The notes below the pieces were generated by a model that was given only the letters and a program-made list of their open reading frames with translations, did not search any database and was not told the origin of the DNA. Of a DNA stretch of 64,000 bases, positions 42,065 through 51,290 are shown piece by piece (the first letter of the stretch is position 1; each line of letters opens with the position of its first letter). The DNA is taken from positions 620,001 to 684,000 of the forward strand of contig NZ_JAUSXQ010000001.1 in assembly GCF_030816115.1 (NCBI RefSeq), given 5' to 3'. Both the position numbers and the translations under genes were made by a program. Source of the stretch: Chryseobacterium sp. W4I1. GTDB lineage: Bacteria; Bacteroidota; Bacteroidia; Flavobacteriales; Weeksellaceae.

Positions 42065-43468
42065 ATGTTAAAAAAATCTTTAGTATTAATGGGCGTTGCC
42101 GCAGCATTTTTTGCGCAGGCTCAGGATGTTTCTATATTAAGAAATACTGTAGATGTTTATTCCAGCACTCCTATGGTGGGTTCGTCAAAGTTTAATGCAA
42201 TGGCAGGAGCTAACGGAGCATTAGGAGGAGATGCCAATTCACTGCTGACGAACCCCGCAGGTTTAGGGGTTGCCATTTCGGGAGAAGTTTCAGGAACGCT
42301 GTCTATTGCAGCCAATAAAAATAAAAGTACCTGGGCAGGATCTACCATCGATTATAGTAAAACAAATACCGATCTTGGAAACATAGGAGCAGTAATGTCT
42401 TTCCCTCTGATGAGTGCATCAGGATGGAAATTTATCAATATCGGGATTAATTACTCCAATCAGTCATTGGATAATTATGTGGAATCTCCTGGAAGCAGTG
42501 ATGTTATCAAGGATTTTACTGATAAGAGTGCATCATTTGCGGGGCATGCTTATAACAGATATGGAAACCTATCAAAAACAAGCTTTGGGGTAGGAGCCAA
42601 TTATAATCATAATGTATATATCGGTGCAGGATTGAATTTTTTCAATGCATCAATTGATCAATATGATACTGCAGCTTTCCAATCCTTATCAAATGGCTCT
42701 TTAGAATATTTTGACAGACAGAGTACTCCTTTTCTTGAAAGGTCTTCAGGTTTTTCAGCTTCTGTAGGGGTGATCGGTAAACTTAGTCCTAATTTCAGAA
42801 TCGGAGGTGCTATAGAAACACCTACATTCTGGCGTATAGACAGAGATTACAGGTTCTATAATGATCCGAATTTCGGAGATGGAACGGATAGTGAAAGCCG
42901 TGATCTTACAACACCGCTTAAGGCTACAGTAAGTGCCGCATTTGTTGCCAGCAAAAACTTCTCATTAAATGTAGATTATACGCTGGGTCTGACAAAACCT
43001 AAATACAAAGTCGTTACAGGTACAGAAACTGAACTCAACAGTTTCTTCAAAGATAATTATAAAAACTTATCTGAAGTAAGGATAGGAGCAGAATACAGAT
43101 TAAAACAGTTTAGATTAAGAGGAGGTTATTCTTATGTATCTAATCCTTTTGATGCTTTGACGGTAAGTCAGGTAAATCCTGATGCTTCCACTTCAGACCA
43201 GTCATACAGCAATATGATGCTTAACAGCAGAAACCTTGCTTCATTCGGTTTGGGATATGATTTCAAATCTTTTTACATAGATGCATCATACCAGTATGTG
43301 ACCTCTAAATACAGTAATCCTTTCTTACGAGGTATTGAAACAGGAAACCCGAGTACTGATACTGCCTATTATTCAGATAACAGTATTCTGTCATCAGATT
43401 ATTTTGTAGTCTCAGAAGTGAAAAATAACAGAAATAACTTCTTTATTACATTCGGCTGGAAGTTCTAA
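42065..43468 (+). CDS. OmpP1/FadL-type outer-membrane protein
   Basis: A 467-residue protein with a signal peptide at about 1-19 (MLKKSLVLMGVAAAFFAQA). The start of the mature protein has the family signature: AMAGANGALGGDANSLLTNPAGLG (about 47-70), then alternating strands ending in NNFFITFGWKF with a C-terminal Phe, which predicts a beta-barrel. FadL-type proteins take up hydrophobic compounds. It sits 30 bases after the low-complexity lipoprotein gene and probably shares its transcript. A terminator follows. Confidence 0.88.
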   Translation: MLKKSLVLMGVAAAFFAQAQDVSILRNTVDVYSSTPMVGSSKFNAMAGANGALGGDANSLLTNPAGLGVAISGEVSGTLSIAANKNKSTWAGSTIDYSKTNTDLGNIGAVMSFPLMSASGWKFINIGINYSNQSLDNYVESPGSSDVIKDFTDKSASFAGHAYNRYGNLSKTSFGVGANYNHNVYIGAGLNFFNASIDQYDTAAFQSLSNGSLEYFDRQSTPFLERSSGFSASVGVIGKLSPNFRIGGAIETPTFWRIDRDYRFYNDPNFGDGTDSESRDLTTPLKATVSAAFVASKNFSLNVDYTLGLTKPKYKVVTGTETELNSFFKDNYKNLSEVRIGAEYRLKQFRLRGGYSYVSNPFDALTVSQVNPDASTSDQSYSNMMLNSRNLASFGLGYDFKSFYIDASYQYVTSKYSNPFLRGIETGNPSTDTAYYSDNSILSSDYFVVSEVKNNRNNFFITFGWKF

Positions 43469-43497
43469 TTCCAGATTGTGTAATGAGTGATTAAATT

Positions 43498-43533
43498 GAG
43501 GCTCCGGATCGTAAGATCCGGAGCTTCTTATTT
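43498..43533 (+). terminator. Terminator of the lipoprotein/OmpP1 unit
   Basis: A 10-bp perfect stem GCTCCGGATC (43501-43510) / GATCCGGAGC (43515-43524) with a GTAA loop. It is extended by three pairs at the base (one wobble) and followed by a T-rich tract. Confidence 0.82.
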
Positions 43534-43598
43534 TTCGTTGAATTAAATGGTGAACTTGTTACTTAAGAATATCTGTTCTATACTTCATCCTTAGACTC

Positions 43599-44324
43599 TT
43601 AATGAGAATGTCCTGTAGGATGATGATGGAAGAGATGCATAATCAATGCTAAAGAAACACCAAGGATGACAAGACCAATTTTTATCCAGTCGATATTGTG
43701 GTTTTTATTACTTTCAAAAATGATCACGGATGAAATGTGGAGAAAAATCCCTCCTACAATAGCCAGAAAATAGGGTTGCAGATCAGGATTAAAATAATTT
43801 CCCAATAGCATTCCCATCGGTGAAGCCAGCGCAAATAAGGCCACAATCAATAAAGACGGATAAGGCGAAGTCTTAGACTCATTCTTTCTGTTAAATAAAA
43901 ATGCACCGAGTATAAATGAAATCGGAAGATTATGAAATACAATGCCCAGAAGATAAGGGGACAGTTGCTGCTCTTCGTTGGCTAAGGGAATACCTTCAAT
44001 AAAAGCATGAATAAACAACCCTACCATTAATGCAACAGGAAGAATATTATGCTCACTATGATGATGGAAATGTCCGTGCTCAAAACCCTTTGTTAAAGCT
44101 TCAAGGATCATCTGAAGCAGAACTCCTGCGATAACGAAAATTCCAAGGCTGCTTCCTGCTTCTGAAGTATAAACCTGCGGAAAAACCTCGTTCAAACAGA
44201 TGGTGATCAGAAATCCTGCACTCAGAACCAAAAGATTTTTAGCCAGCTTTTCTTTTTTTCCGAAATGCTTGCCGAGGAAAACTCCTGTAATAACGCTTAA
44301 TATCAGTAAAACAACTGTTATCAT
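43599..44324 (-). CDS. ZIP-family metal transporter
   Basis: A 241-residue membrane protein with about eight hydrophobic segments. The metal-path motifs HAFIEGIPLA (transmembrane segment 4) and FHNLPISFILG (segment 5) are present. A His-rich loop (HGHFHHHSEHN, about 87-97) and a His-rich C-terminus (MHLFHHHPTGHSH) fit zinc transport. It overlaps the upstream methyltransferase gene by 4 bases, so the two are translationally coupled, though no functional link is evident. Confidence 0.92.
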   Translation of the reverse strand: MITVVLLILSVITGVFLGKHFGKKEKLAKNLLVLSAGFLITICLNEVFPQVYTSEAGSSLGIFVIAGVLLQMILEALTKGFEHGHFHHHSEHNILPVALMVGLFIHAFIEGIPLANEEQQLSPYLLGIVFHNLPISFILGAFLFNRKNESKTSPYPSLLIVALFALASPMGMLLGNYFNPDLQPYFLAIVGGIFLHISSVIIFESNKNHNIDWIKIGLVILGVSLALIMHLFHHHPTGHSH

Positions 44325-45049
44325 GCTTTTTTCTTAAATAAATTGATGCAGCGTGGTGAAACTTCCCTGTTAAATTCATTCAGCTGATAATCACCCCAGA
44401 TCTTTACCCTTTCAAAACCGCATTCTGATGCATAAGAATTAATGGCCTCCAAAGTGTGAAGCTTCACTTTTTCAAAGAAATGAAAAGGTTTTCCGTCCGC
44501 TTCAAAACGGATGTCCTTAACGATATGTCTTCCCTCAATCTTTTTCAGGATTTTAAAATCAATAGTACCACGGGTTATTGTGGATTCAGGAGTTATATTT
44601 CTTCTTACATATTCTTCATTTAGATAATCCAGAACAAAATAACCTCCCGGTTTTAAAACATTGTAAACCGACTGGAAAACTTTTTTATCATCATTTTCAT
44701 TATCAAAATATCCGAAACTCGTAAATAAATTGAATACGGCATCCATAGGATCAGCATCAATCGGGTTTCGCATGTCATGAACACCGAAGAGCAAGGTTTG
44801 AGTTTCAAACTGTTTGTCGAATTCTATACTCTGTCTGGAAAGATCCAGTCCCAGTACATCATAGCCCAGTTTATTCAGAAAAACAGAATGTCTTCCTTTT
44901 CCACAGGCCAGATCAATGATCTTGGATGAAGGCGGTAACTGAAGGTCTTCAGTAAGCTTCGTAATGAAATTTTCGGCTTCCGTATAGTCTCTGTTACTAT
45001 AAAGAAGATGATAATAAGGTGTATCAAACCAAGATTCAAACCATTCCAT
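44321..45049 (-). CDS. Class I SAM-dependent methyltransferase
   Basis: A 242-residue protein with a Rossmann-type SAM-binding fold: IIDLACGKGRHSVFLNKLG (about 40-58, motif I), then VLGLDLSRQSIEF (motif II acid) and PGGYFVLDYLNEEY. It belongs to the small-molecule or protein methyltransferase group; the substrate is unknown. The stop overlaps the start of the ZIP gene (ATGA). Confidence 0.88.
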   Translation of the reverse strand: MEWFESWFDTPYYHLLYSNRDYTEAENFITKLTEDLQLPPSSKIIDLACGKGRHSVFLNKLGYDVLGLDLSRQSIEFDKQFETQTLLFGVHDMRNPIDADPMDAVFNLFTSFGYFDNENDDKKVFQSVYNVLKPGGYFVLDYLNEEYVRRNITPESTITRGTIDFKILKKIEGRHIVKDIRFEADGKPFHFFEKVKLHTLEAINSYASECGFERVKIWGDYQLNEFNREVSPRCINLFKKKA

Positions 45050-45184
45050 AATGCAAAAATAACTAAATTTGTGCGGTTAAAAGCAAAGTATTTAAATATT
45101 GAAAGAGCGAAAAATTCAATTTACAACAAAATTGAAACTGTAATCTTTTCATTATTAAAGCATTAAATCTTTTAATTAATATTT

Positions 45185-46348
45185 ATGGACACAGAAAATC
45201 TAAAAATTCAGATAAAGACATTCTTCGGACTGGAGCAGATCCTTGCTGAAGAGATCAAAAAATTGGGCGGAAAAAACGTTGAAATTAAAAACCGGGCAGT
45301 CAATTGTGAAGGCGACCTCGGTTTTCTTTATAAAATTAATTACTCTGCAAGAACAGCATTAAAAATTTTAATTCCCGTTTTTGAATTTAAGGCATTCAAT
45401 CAGCACCAGTTTTATAATAAACTTTCGGGCATTGCATGGGAGGAATATATGGATGTAGATCAGTCTTTTGCTATTGATTCCACCGTAAATTCTGAAACGT
45501 TCAAACACTCACAGTTTGTGACTCTTAAAATGAAGGATGCTATTGTGGATTATTTTCAGGATAAATTTAAAAGACGGCCTAATGTAGAGACGAGAAGTCC
45601 TGATATCAAATTCCATCTTCATATAGACAGGGAATTGGTTACTATTTCTCTTGATTCGTCTGGAGATCCACTGTTTAAAAGAGGATATAGAAAAGAGCAG
45701 GGTGAAGCCCCAATTAATGAAGTGCTCGCAAGCGGAATGCTTCAGCTGGCAGGCTGGGACGGAAAAGGAAATTTCCTGGATCCTATGTGTGGCTCGGGGA
45801 CTCTTCTTGTGGAAGCTGCCATGATCGCAATGGATCTTCCTGCACAGATATTCAGAAGAGGATTTGCATTTCAGAACTGGAAGAATTACGATGCTGATCT
45901 TTTTGCAAAAATCAAGGAAGTTAGAGTTAACAGGGTGAGAGAATTTAATGGGAAAATTGTTGGCTATGATATTGATAACAGAATGTTGCATGCTGCCAGA
46001 ACCAATATTGAAGCGGCAGAAATGGATGATGTGATCCAGGTGAAAACCCAGGATTTCTTTGAGTCCAAAAAAGAACTTTTCCCGTTATTAATGGTTTTCA
46101 ATCCACCTTATGACGAGAGAATATCCATCAATGATGATGATTTTTATAAAAAAATAGGGGATACATTTAAGACCAATTATCCTAATACACTGGCCTGGCT
46201 GATTTCTTCTGATCTGGAAGCCGTGAAGAAAATCGGGCTTCGCCCTTCAAGAAAGATCAAACTTTTCAACGGAAAACTGGAAACCAGATTCCTGCAGTAT
46301 GAAATGTATGAGGGCACGAAAAAGCTTCATAAAATTGAAAAAGAATAA
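45185..46348 (+). CDS. THUMP-domain 23S rRNA methyltransferase (RlmL-like)
   Basis: A 387-residue RNA methyltransferase. The N-terminal ferredoxin-like/THUMP domain (about 10-160) has LEQILAEEIKKLGG. The SAM-binding domain has FLDPMCGSGTLLVEAAMIA (about 197-215), and VFNPPYDERI carries the NPPY motif that marks N-methylation of a base. It matches the N-terminal half of E. coli RlmL, which makes m2G2445 in 23S rRNA, and lacks the RlmK half. A terminator follows closely. Confidence 0.9.
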   Translation: MDTENLKIQIKTFFGLEQILAEEIKKLGGKNVEIKNRAVNCEGDLGFLYKINYSARTALKILIPVFEFKAFNQHQFYNKLSGIAWEEYMDVDQSFAIDSTVNSETFKHSQFVTLKMKDAIVDYFQDKFKRRPNVETRSPDIKFHLHIDRELVTISLDSSGDPLFKRGYRKEQGEAPINEVLASGMLQLAGWDGKGNFLDPMCGSGTLLVEAAMIAMDLPAQIFRRGFAFQNWKNYDADLFAKIKEVRVNRVREFNGKIVGYDIDNRMLHAARTNIEAAEMDDVIQVKTQDFFESKKELFPLLMVFNPPYDERISINDDDFYKKIGDTFKTNYPNTLAWLISSDLEAVKKIGLRPSRKIKLFNGKLETRFLQYEMYEGTKKLHKIEKE

Positions 46349-46362
46349 TCAATAGCAAATAG

Positions 46363-46389
46363 AAACCTTCCCGCTACGGAAGGTTTTTT
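46363..46389 (+). terminator. Terminator of the rRNA methyltransferase gene
   Basis: A 9-bp stem AAACCTTCC / GGAAGGTTT with a 6-base loop, followed by a T tract. Confidence 0.82.
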
Positions 46390-46627
46390 GTTATTTAATA
46401 ATTCGTGATTGCTTTTACTTTATCATTTTCTTAAAACATCACCTTCATCAAATCAATAAAGTTGATTTCCTCTTTGCTGTCTCAAACCTGAAGTAATGTT
46501 AATGATCTTTGCGCTAATTTTTTTGCTCGCAGATTTAGCAGATTGCGCAGATCTCTTGCCATCTCAAGTCCAAGTAATACTCATGATGTTTGTATAAATC
46601 TATGCCTGCGGATCATCGTTAAGTTAA
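46390..46627. other. Gene-free stretch downstream of the AraC gene
   Basis: About 240 bases containing GCAGATTTAGCAGATTGCGCAGAT (46530-46553), a low-complexity repeat type often seen in flavobacterial intergenic DNA. No gene or RNA is recognised. Confidence 0.4.
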
Positions 46628-47434
46628 TCAGCTTAAAGCAGAAGGTACATGCCCAAATTGTTTTTTAAAGGCATATGAGAAGTGTGAGAGATCTTCAAAA
46701 CCAACCTCCAGAAATACATCCGAAGGTCTTTTTTGTTTTTCCTTTAAATAATAATAAGCCAGCTCAAGGCGTTTTCGGGTAAGCCACCGCTGCGGCGTAG
46801 TCTGAAAAACCTTTCTGAAATCCCTGTTGAATGTTGAAAGACTTCTTCCCGTCAGGTATCCAAACTTTTCCAGAGACATATTGAACATATAGTTCTTTTC
46901 CATAAATCCAACCAGATCAATTTTTCCGGGTTCTTCAAAGTCGGTCAGGACATTGTCTATATCTTTATCAATTTCCCTGAGAATACTTATAGCTTCAATG
47001 ATTTTTAACGAAGCGATATTTTCCGGGAAAGGCCCTTTCATTTCAAAATATGGGATCAGGGAGGCCAGGCAGCTTTTCAGTAAAGGATGGCCTTGAAAGC
47101 TATGGATTTTAGACTCCCGGCTAAAGGTTTTGTGCTTCATTTCAATGGAAGCATAAAACTGTTTCAGCCGTTCTGTGGTAAGGTGCATTACTACAGCCTT
47201 ATGGGGAAGTCCGTCTTTGGGATAATTGATGATTGTGGCCAGATGATTTCTCGGAATCAGGAAAATATCCCCGGCCTTGAATACATATGTTTTATCAGCC
47301 TGGATAATCTTTGTTTCCCCTGATATAAACCAAACCAGCATATGAAATTCAAAAACTGTTTCAGTTTTGAAAAGCCTGTCGTCATAGGTAGAGAGCTTGA
47401 TGTCCGGAGTGATATACTGTATGTTGAAATCCAT
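46628..47434 (-). CDS. AraC-family transcriptional regulator
   Basis: A 268-residue protein. The N-terminal half is a cupin-like sensor domain (FKAGDIFLIPRNHLATI, about 50-66). The C-terminal 100 residues are two helix-turn-helix motifs: LEKFGYLTGRSLSTFNRDFRK, then PSDVFLEVGFEDLSHFSYAFKKQFG. It lies 36 bases downstream of an SDR gene on the same strand and may regulate it. The inducer is unknown. Confidence 0.92.
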   Translation of the reverse strand: MDFNIQYITPDIKLSTYDDRLFKTETVFEFHMLVWFISGETKIIQADKTYVFKAGDIFLIPRNHLATIINYPKDGLPHKAVVMHLTTERLKQFYASIEMKHKTFSRESKIHSFQGHPLLKSCLASLIPYFEMKGPFPENIASLKIIEAISILREIDKDIDNVLTDFEEPGKIDLVGFMEKNYMFNMSLEKFGYLTGRSLSTFNRDFRKVFQTTPQRWLTRKRLELAYYYLKEKQKRPSDVFLEVGFEDLSHFSYAFKKQFGHVPSALS

Positions 47435-47470
47435 GATTTTAGTTTATAGATGCAAATGTATAAAATGAGA

Positions 47471-48484
47471 TTATTCCGTATCGAATTTGAAACCAAGCAT
47501 TTCTTCGCTTAACGTCCATAATCTTTCTGCATTATCTCTATCAATTGAGTAGGGCTGTACGCCGCGTATTGTTGCAGGTTCGTCAAATCTATGCTCTATA
47601 TGTCCGAGGTCTATTTCGGCAATATCACAGTTTTCACAATAAATTCCTCCAATATTTTGAAGAGCGGGGCTCGTTGCACACCAAACTGTGGTAGCAGCAC
47701 CTTGTGGAATTGTTTTTAATTTGGCTTCAACTTCAGGTTTTATTTTTCCATTTTTATCATGAGTTCCTATCTGGATAAAAAGGTCTATCGGTTCTTCTCT
47801 TCCAAGATCAGTTCCGTAAATAGACCCGGGATGTAAGGAATAGGCTCTGATATTGAACTTTTTTCCTCTTTCATCCAGTGCTGCAGCAAATAAATTACAG
47901 GCTGTCTTCGACTGTCCGTATCCCAGAAGGGTCTGGTATTCTCTTTGTTGAAAGTTGGGATCTTCAAAATTAAATTCGGACATCTGGTGGCCGTATGAGG
48001 AAACGCTGATAACCCTTGCGTTACCTGATCTTTTCAAAGCGGGCCAAAGTCTGGCTGTAAGATGAAACTGGCCAAGATAATTGGTTGCCAGCTGTGACTC
48101 GATACCCCTGCTGTCTCTCCGTAGAGGGACCCACATAATTCCGGCATTATTGATCAGCAAATCAAGTTTTCTTCCGGATGTCAGGAATCTTTGGCTAAAG
48201 TCATCAATAGACGCGGGGTCTATCAGATCCATTTTTTCAAGTTCAATATTCTTAATACCTGCAAGATTCTTTCCTGCTTTTTCAATATCTCTTGCAGGAA
48301 CAATTAGCTTGGCTCCCGCAGATGCAAGTGCTTTAGTAGTTTCGAGGCCGATTCCTGCATAGCCGCCTGTGATGATTACTGTTTTTCCGGTAAGATCTAT
48401 TCCTTTAATGACTTCCTGTGCTGTAGATTCTGCATTAAATCCTGACTGGACAGGATGCTGTAATGGTTGGGTATTCTGTATCAT
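47471..48484 (-). CDS. Short-chain dehydrogenase/reductase
   Basis: A 337-residue NAD(P)-dependent oxidoreductase with TGGYAGIGLETTKALA (cofactor loop TGxxxGxG, about 36-51), LLINNAGIMWVP (NNAG), a catalytic Ser in VISVSSYGHQM, and the active-site Y-x3-K as YGQSKTA (about 184-190). It is slightly longer than classical SDRs and resembles retinol-dehydrogenase/WW-type members. The substrate is unknown. The AraC regulator gene follows directly. Confidence 0.9.
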   Translation of the reverse strand: MIQNTQPLQHPVQSGFNAESTAQEVIKGIDLTGKTVIITGGYAGIGLETTKALASAGAKLIVPARDIEKAGKNLAGIKNIELEKMDLIDPASIDDFSQRFLTSGRKLDLLINNAGIMWVPLRRDSRGIESQLATNYLGQFHLTARLWPALKRSGNARVISVSSYGHQMSEFNFEDPNFQQREYQTLLGYGQSKTACNLFAAALDERGKKFNIRAYSLHPGSIYGTDLGREEPIDLFIQIGTHDKNGKIKPEVEAKLKTIPQGAATTVWCATSPALQNIGGIYCENCDIAEIDLGHIEHRFDEPATIRGVQPYSIDRDNAERLWTLSEEMLGFKFDTE

Positions 48485-48633
48485 TTTTTTAGTTTTAAAT
48501 TCTATAACAAAGGTATAAGATGCTGTTCGTACGGATTTTGTTTAAAATGTCAAATTATTGTGTTGAAAGTTTCAATGGCATGCTTTTACCTGTCTGTTTA
48601 AAAGTTAATTTCTTTGAATAAGCTGTTAAACTG

Positions 48634-48665
48634 TTTGTAGGATCTTCCACGAATAAGTAATTTTG
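48634..48665 (+). promoter_or_regulatory. Promoter of the glycosyltransferase gene
   Basis: TTTG at 48634-48637, 20 bases, TAATTTTG at 48658-48665. The predicted start of transcription, near 48670, is about 9 bases before the TTG start codon. Confidence 0.65.
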
Positions 48666-48678
48666 ACAAATTTTCAAT

Positions 48679-49683
48679 TTGAGACCTACCATTTCCATTG
48701 TCGTTGCTATTTTCAACCGAAAGGATGAACTTTTTGAGCTTTTGAATTCTTTAACTATGCAAACAGATAAAGAGTTTGAAGTCATTATTGTGGACGATGG
48801 TTCTCTTATTGATCTTAAACCAACCATCCATAATTTCGACGGGATATTAGATATTAAATACTTCAGAAAAGACAATTCCGGTCCCGGACTTAGCAGAAAC
48901 TATGGTGCGAAAAGAGCTCAGAACGAATGGCTTCTTTTTGTGGACAGTGATGTGATTGTGGAAAAGGATTATATTGAAAACATTAAAAAAGATACAGACA
49001 CTATTCCATGTGATGCTTTTGGAGGTGCTGATAAAGCTCATAAAGGTTTTAATCTCATGCAGAAAGCTATTTCATACTCTATGACCTCTGTTTTTACAAC
49101 GGGTGGAATCAGAGGAAGCAAAAAAGCAGTTTCCAGATTTCAGCCGAGAAGTTTCAATATGGGTGTGAAAAAAGAGGTTTTTGAAAAAGTAGGTGGTTTT
49201 TCCGAAATGAGAATCGGCGAAGATCCGGATCTATCCATGACACTTTGGGAAAATGGTTATACAACTGCCTTTTTTGATGATATTGCGGTGTATCATAAGC
49301 GGAGAGTTGATTTTGGTAAATTCTCTAAACAGGTTTACCAGTTCGGATGTGCAAGGCCTATTCTTAACCAGAGACATCCCAATTATGTAAAAATCTCATT
49401 TGCATTTCCTACCCTTTTTATGTTAGGATATATCTTAGGGTTTATAGAATATTTTATTTTAGGAAGAGGGATTATTCTGGCCTTTTACGGGCTGTATACG
49501 TTCATGGTATTGTTTCATGCAATGATTGTAACCAAAAATGTGAGCATTGCCGGCATGGCGGTGATCTCAACCTATATTCAGATGTTCTCTTACGGATATG
49601 GTTTCCTGAAATCATGGGTACTCCTGAATATTTTCAGAATGAAGCCCGAGGAAGCTTTCCCGAAACATTTCCATATAAAATAG
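48679..49683 (+). CDS. Family 2 glycosyltransferase with C-terminal membrane segments
   Basis: A 334-residue protein with a GT-A fold: SIVVAIFNRKDELFELLNSL (about 6-25), VDDGS (the UDP-sugar Asp), LLFVDSDVIV (the DxD-like metal site), and GGFSEMRIGEDPDLSMTLWENG. At least three hydrophobic segments follow residue 235. No ATG lies in a sensible place; the TTG at 48679 directly precedes the conserved start and follows a good promoter. It probably transfers a sugar to a lipid- or membrane-bound acceptor; donor and acceptor are unknown. Confidence 0.88.
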   Translation: MRPTISIVVAIFNRKDELFELLNSLTMQTDKEFEVIIVDDGSLIDLKPTIHNFDGILDIKYFRKDNSGPGLSRNYGAKRAQNEWLLFVDSDVIVEKDYIENIKKDTDTIPCDAFGGADKAHKGFNLMQKAISYSMTSVFTTGGIRGSKKAVSRFQPRSFNMGVKKEVFEKVGGFSEMRIGEDPDLSMTLWENGYTTAFFDDIAVYHKRRVDFGKFSKQVYQFGCARPILNQRHPNYVKISFAFPTLFMLGYILGFIEYFILGRGIILAFYGLYTFMVLFHAMIVTKNVSIAGMAVISTYIQMFSYGYGFLKSWVLLNIFRMKPEEAFPKHFHIK

Positions 49684-49864
49684 ATGATGTTTTTTCACGC
49701 AAAGATTATTTCATAGTGCTGAATCTAAGAAATGCAAAGATGAGAATCAATCTTTGATTGATTCGATTAAGCTGCCGGATAAATGCGTGTCTGATTACTT
49801 AAATAGAAAAATATTTTCTGTACTGCACTGTCATAGCAGTCTCGGAAGCTGTAGCATTAAAAAA

Positions 49865-49897
49865 ATAAAAGCTGCCAGAAATTCTAACAGCTTTTAT
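49865..49897 (-). terminator. Terminator of the PLP lyase gene
   Basis: A 10-bp stem ATAAAAGCTG / CAGCTTTTAT with a 13-base loop, 9 bases after the stop of the minus-strand gene; A-rich on the plus strand, which gives Ts on the minus strand. Confidence 0.65.
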
Positions 49898-49906
49898 AAC
49901 AATAAA

Positions 49907-51133
49907 TTAGGATATGAGTAGAGTTTCATGGTTGAGAACGCCTGTTTTTAGCATGCATTCCCGCATTTTTTCATAAGTTCTTGCAATATCGTGATCTAGC
50001 CCGATTGAAAATCTAATCAGTCCGTCCGATATGCCCATTGCTTCACGCTCTTCTTCCGGGATCTCCGATGAAGTCGAACTTCCCGAGCATGAAAATAAAG
50101 TTTTGTAAAAGCCTAAGCTCACTGCCAGGTAGCCCAGATTTTCCTGCTGCATCATTTCCATCAGCTCATTGGCTTTGTCAGTGGTGCCTGCATCTATTGT
50201 CAGCAGTCCTCCGAATCCGTATTCCTCGTACATCATGCTTTTCATCAGTTCATGGTCCTTGTGTGATTTCAGTCCTGGATAGGATACTTTCAATCCATCT
50301 TTTTCAAATCTTTCAGCAAGATACATCGCGTTGTGACTGTGCTGTTTCATTCTGATATGAAGCGTTCTCAGGTTTTTAAGGATACTTGCAGAACGGAAAC
50401 TGTCCATGGTAGGTCCCAAGAGCATGCAAGCTCCGTTATTTACATTTTTAGTATCATTGATGAATTCCTGACTTCCGCAGTATACACCACCCACCGTATC
50501 ACTGCTTCCGTTGATGAACTTTGTTAAACTATGAATTACGATGTCAGCACCTAATAACGTAGGTGAAACAGAAAGAGGAGAGAACGTATTGTCTACGATG
50601 AGTTTCAGATTGTGTTTTTTACAGATCTCTGAAAGCTTTCTAAGGTCTGCCACTTCAAGGAGCGGGTTGCTTACACTTTCGCAGTAAATCACTTTTGTAT
50701 TAGGGGTTATAGCATTTTCTATAGACTCAAAATTGCTGATATCTACGAAAGTGGTGTCAATATGAAAAGGCGGCAGGAAATTTTTAAGAAAAGCATAAGT
50801 TCCGCCATAGATGGTTCTGCTGGAAATAATATGGTCACCGCTTTTACAAACCTGCATCAACACAGAAGTAATAGCGCCCATTCCGGATGCCGTAACGTTG
50901 GCAGCCTCTGTGTTTTCCATTTTTGCCAATGCCTGGGCAAGATAGAGATTCATTGGGGATGAATGTCTGGAATACAGATAACATCCTTCGGCATTTCCCT
51001 CAAAGGTATCGAACATCGTTTTTGCAGAAAGAAAAGTATAGGTAGAGCTGTCAGAAATTGATGGATTTACCCCTCCAAATTCGCCAAAATATTGCAGATC
51101 CTGGATCTCATTAGCCGCATTAAAATTTTCCAT
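49907..51133 (-). CDS. Cys/Met-metabolism PLP enzyme (methionine gamma-lyase-like)
   Basis: A 408-residue fold-type I PLP enzyme of the trans-sulfuration family. The PLP lysine is in VIHSLTKFINGSSD, and YSRHSSPMN and TFSPLSVSP are also typical. Members include cystathionine gamma-synthase, cystathionine lyases and methionine gamma-lyase. The exact reaction cannot be settled from sequence alone. A divergent Lrp-type regulator starts about 160 bases away, the usual arrangement for amino-acid catabolic lyases, so I favour methionine gamma-lyase. Confidence 0.85.
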   Translation of the reverse strand: MENFNAANEIQDLQYFGEFGGVNPSISDSSTYTFLSAKTMFDTFEGNAEGCYLYSRHSSPMNLYLAQALAKMENTEAANVTASGMGAITSVLMQVCKSGDHIISSRTIYGGTYAFLKNFLPPFHIDTTFVDISNFESIENAITPNTKVIYCESVSNPLLEVADLRKLSEICKKHNLKLIVDNTFSPLSVSPTLLGADIVIHSLTKFINGSSDTVGGVYCGSQEFINDTKNVNNGACMLLGPTMDSFRSASILKNLRTLHIRMKQHSHNAMYLAERFEKDGLKVSYPGLKSHKDHELMKSMMYEEYGFGGLLTIDAGTTDKANELMEMMQQENLGYLAVSLGFYKTLFSCSGSSTSSEIPEEEREAMGISDGLIRFSIGLDHDIARTYEKMRECMLKTGVLNHETLLIS

Positions 51134-51191
51134 AAGCTTAAAGTTTTATTTACACGGCTAATATGCTTTGTTTTCATAATAATTACAAGAT

Positions 51192-51203
51192 ATATTTAAA
51201 TAT
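51192..51203. promoter_or_regulatory. Palindrome in the lyase-Lrp divergent region
   Basis: ATATTTAAATAT is a perfect 12-base palindrome about midway between the two divergent genes, a reasonable place for an Lrp-type site. The region is very AT-rich, so chance is possible. A TATATTTG box for the Lrp gene lies at 51252-51259. Confidence 0.35.
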
Positions 51204-51290
51204 GTAGAATATAAATCTATAATTATTATTTTATTTAGAAAATATGTTTATTATATTTGAAAATGTTAAACTTTATCCAAAAAATTGTCT

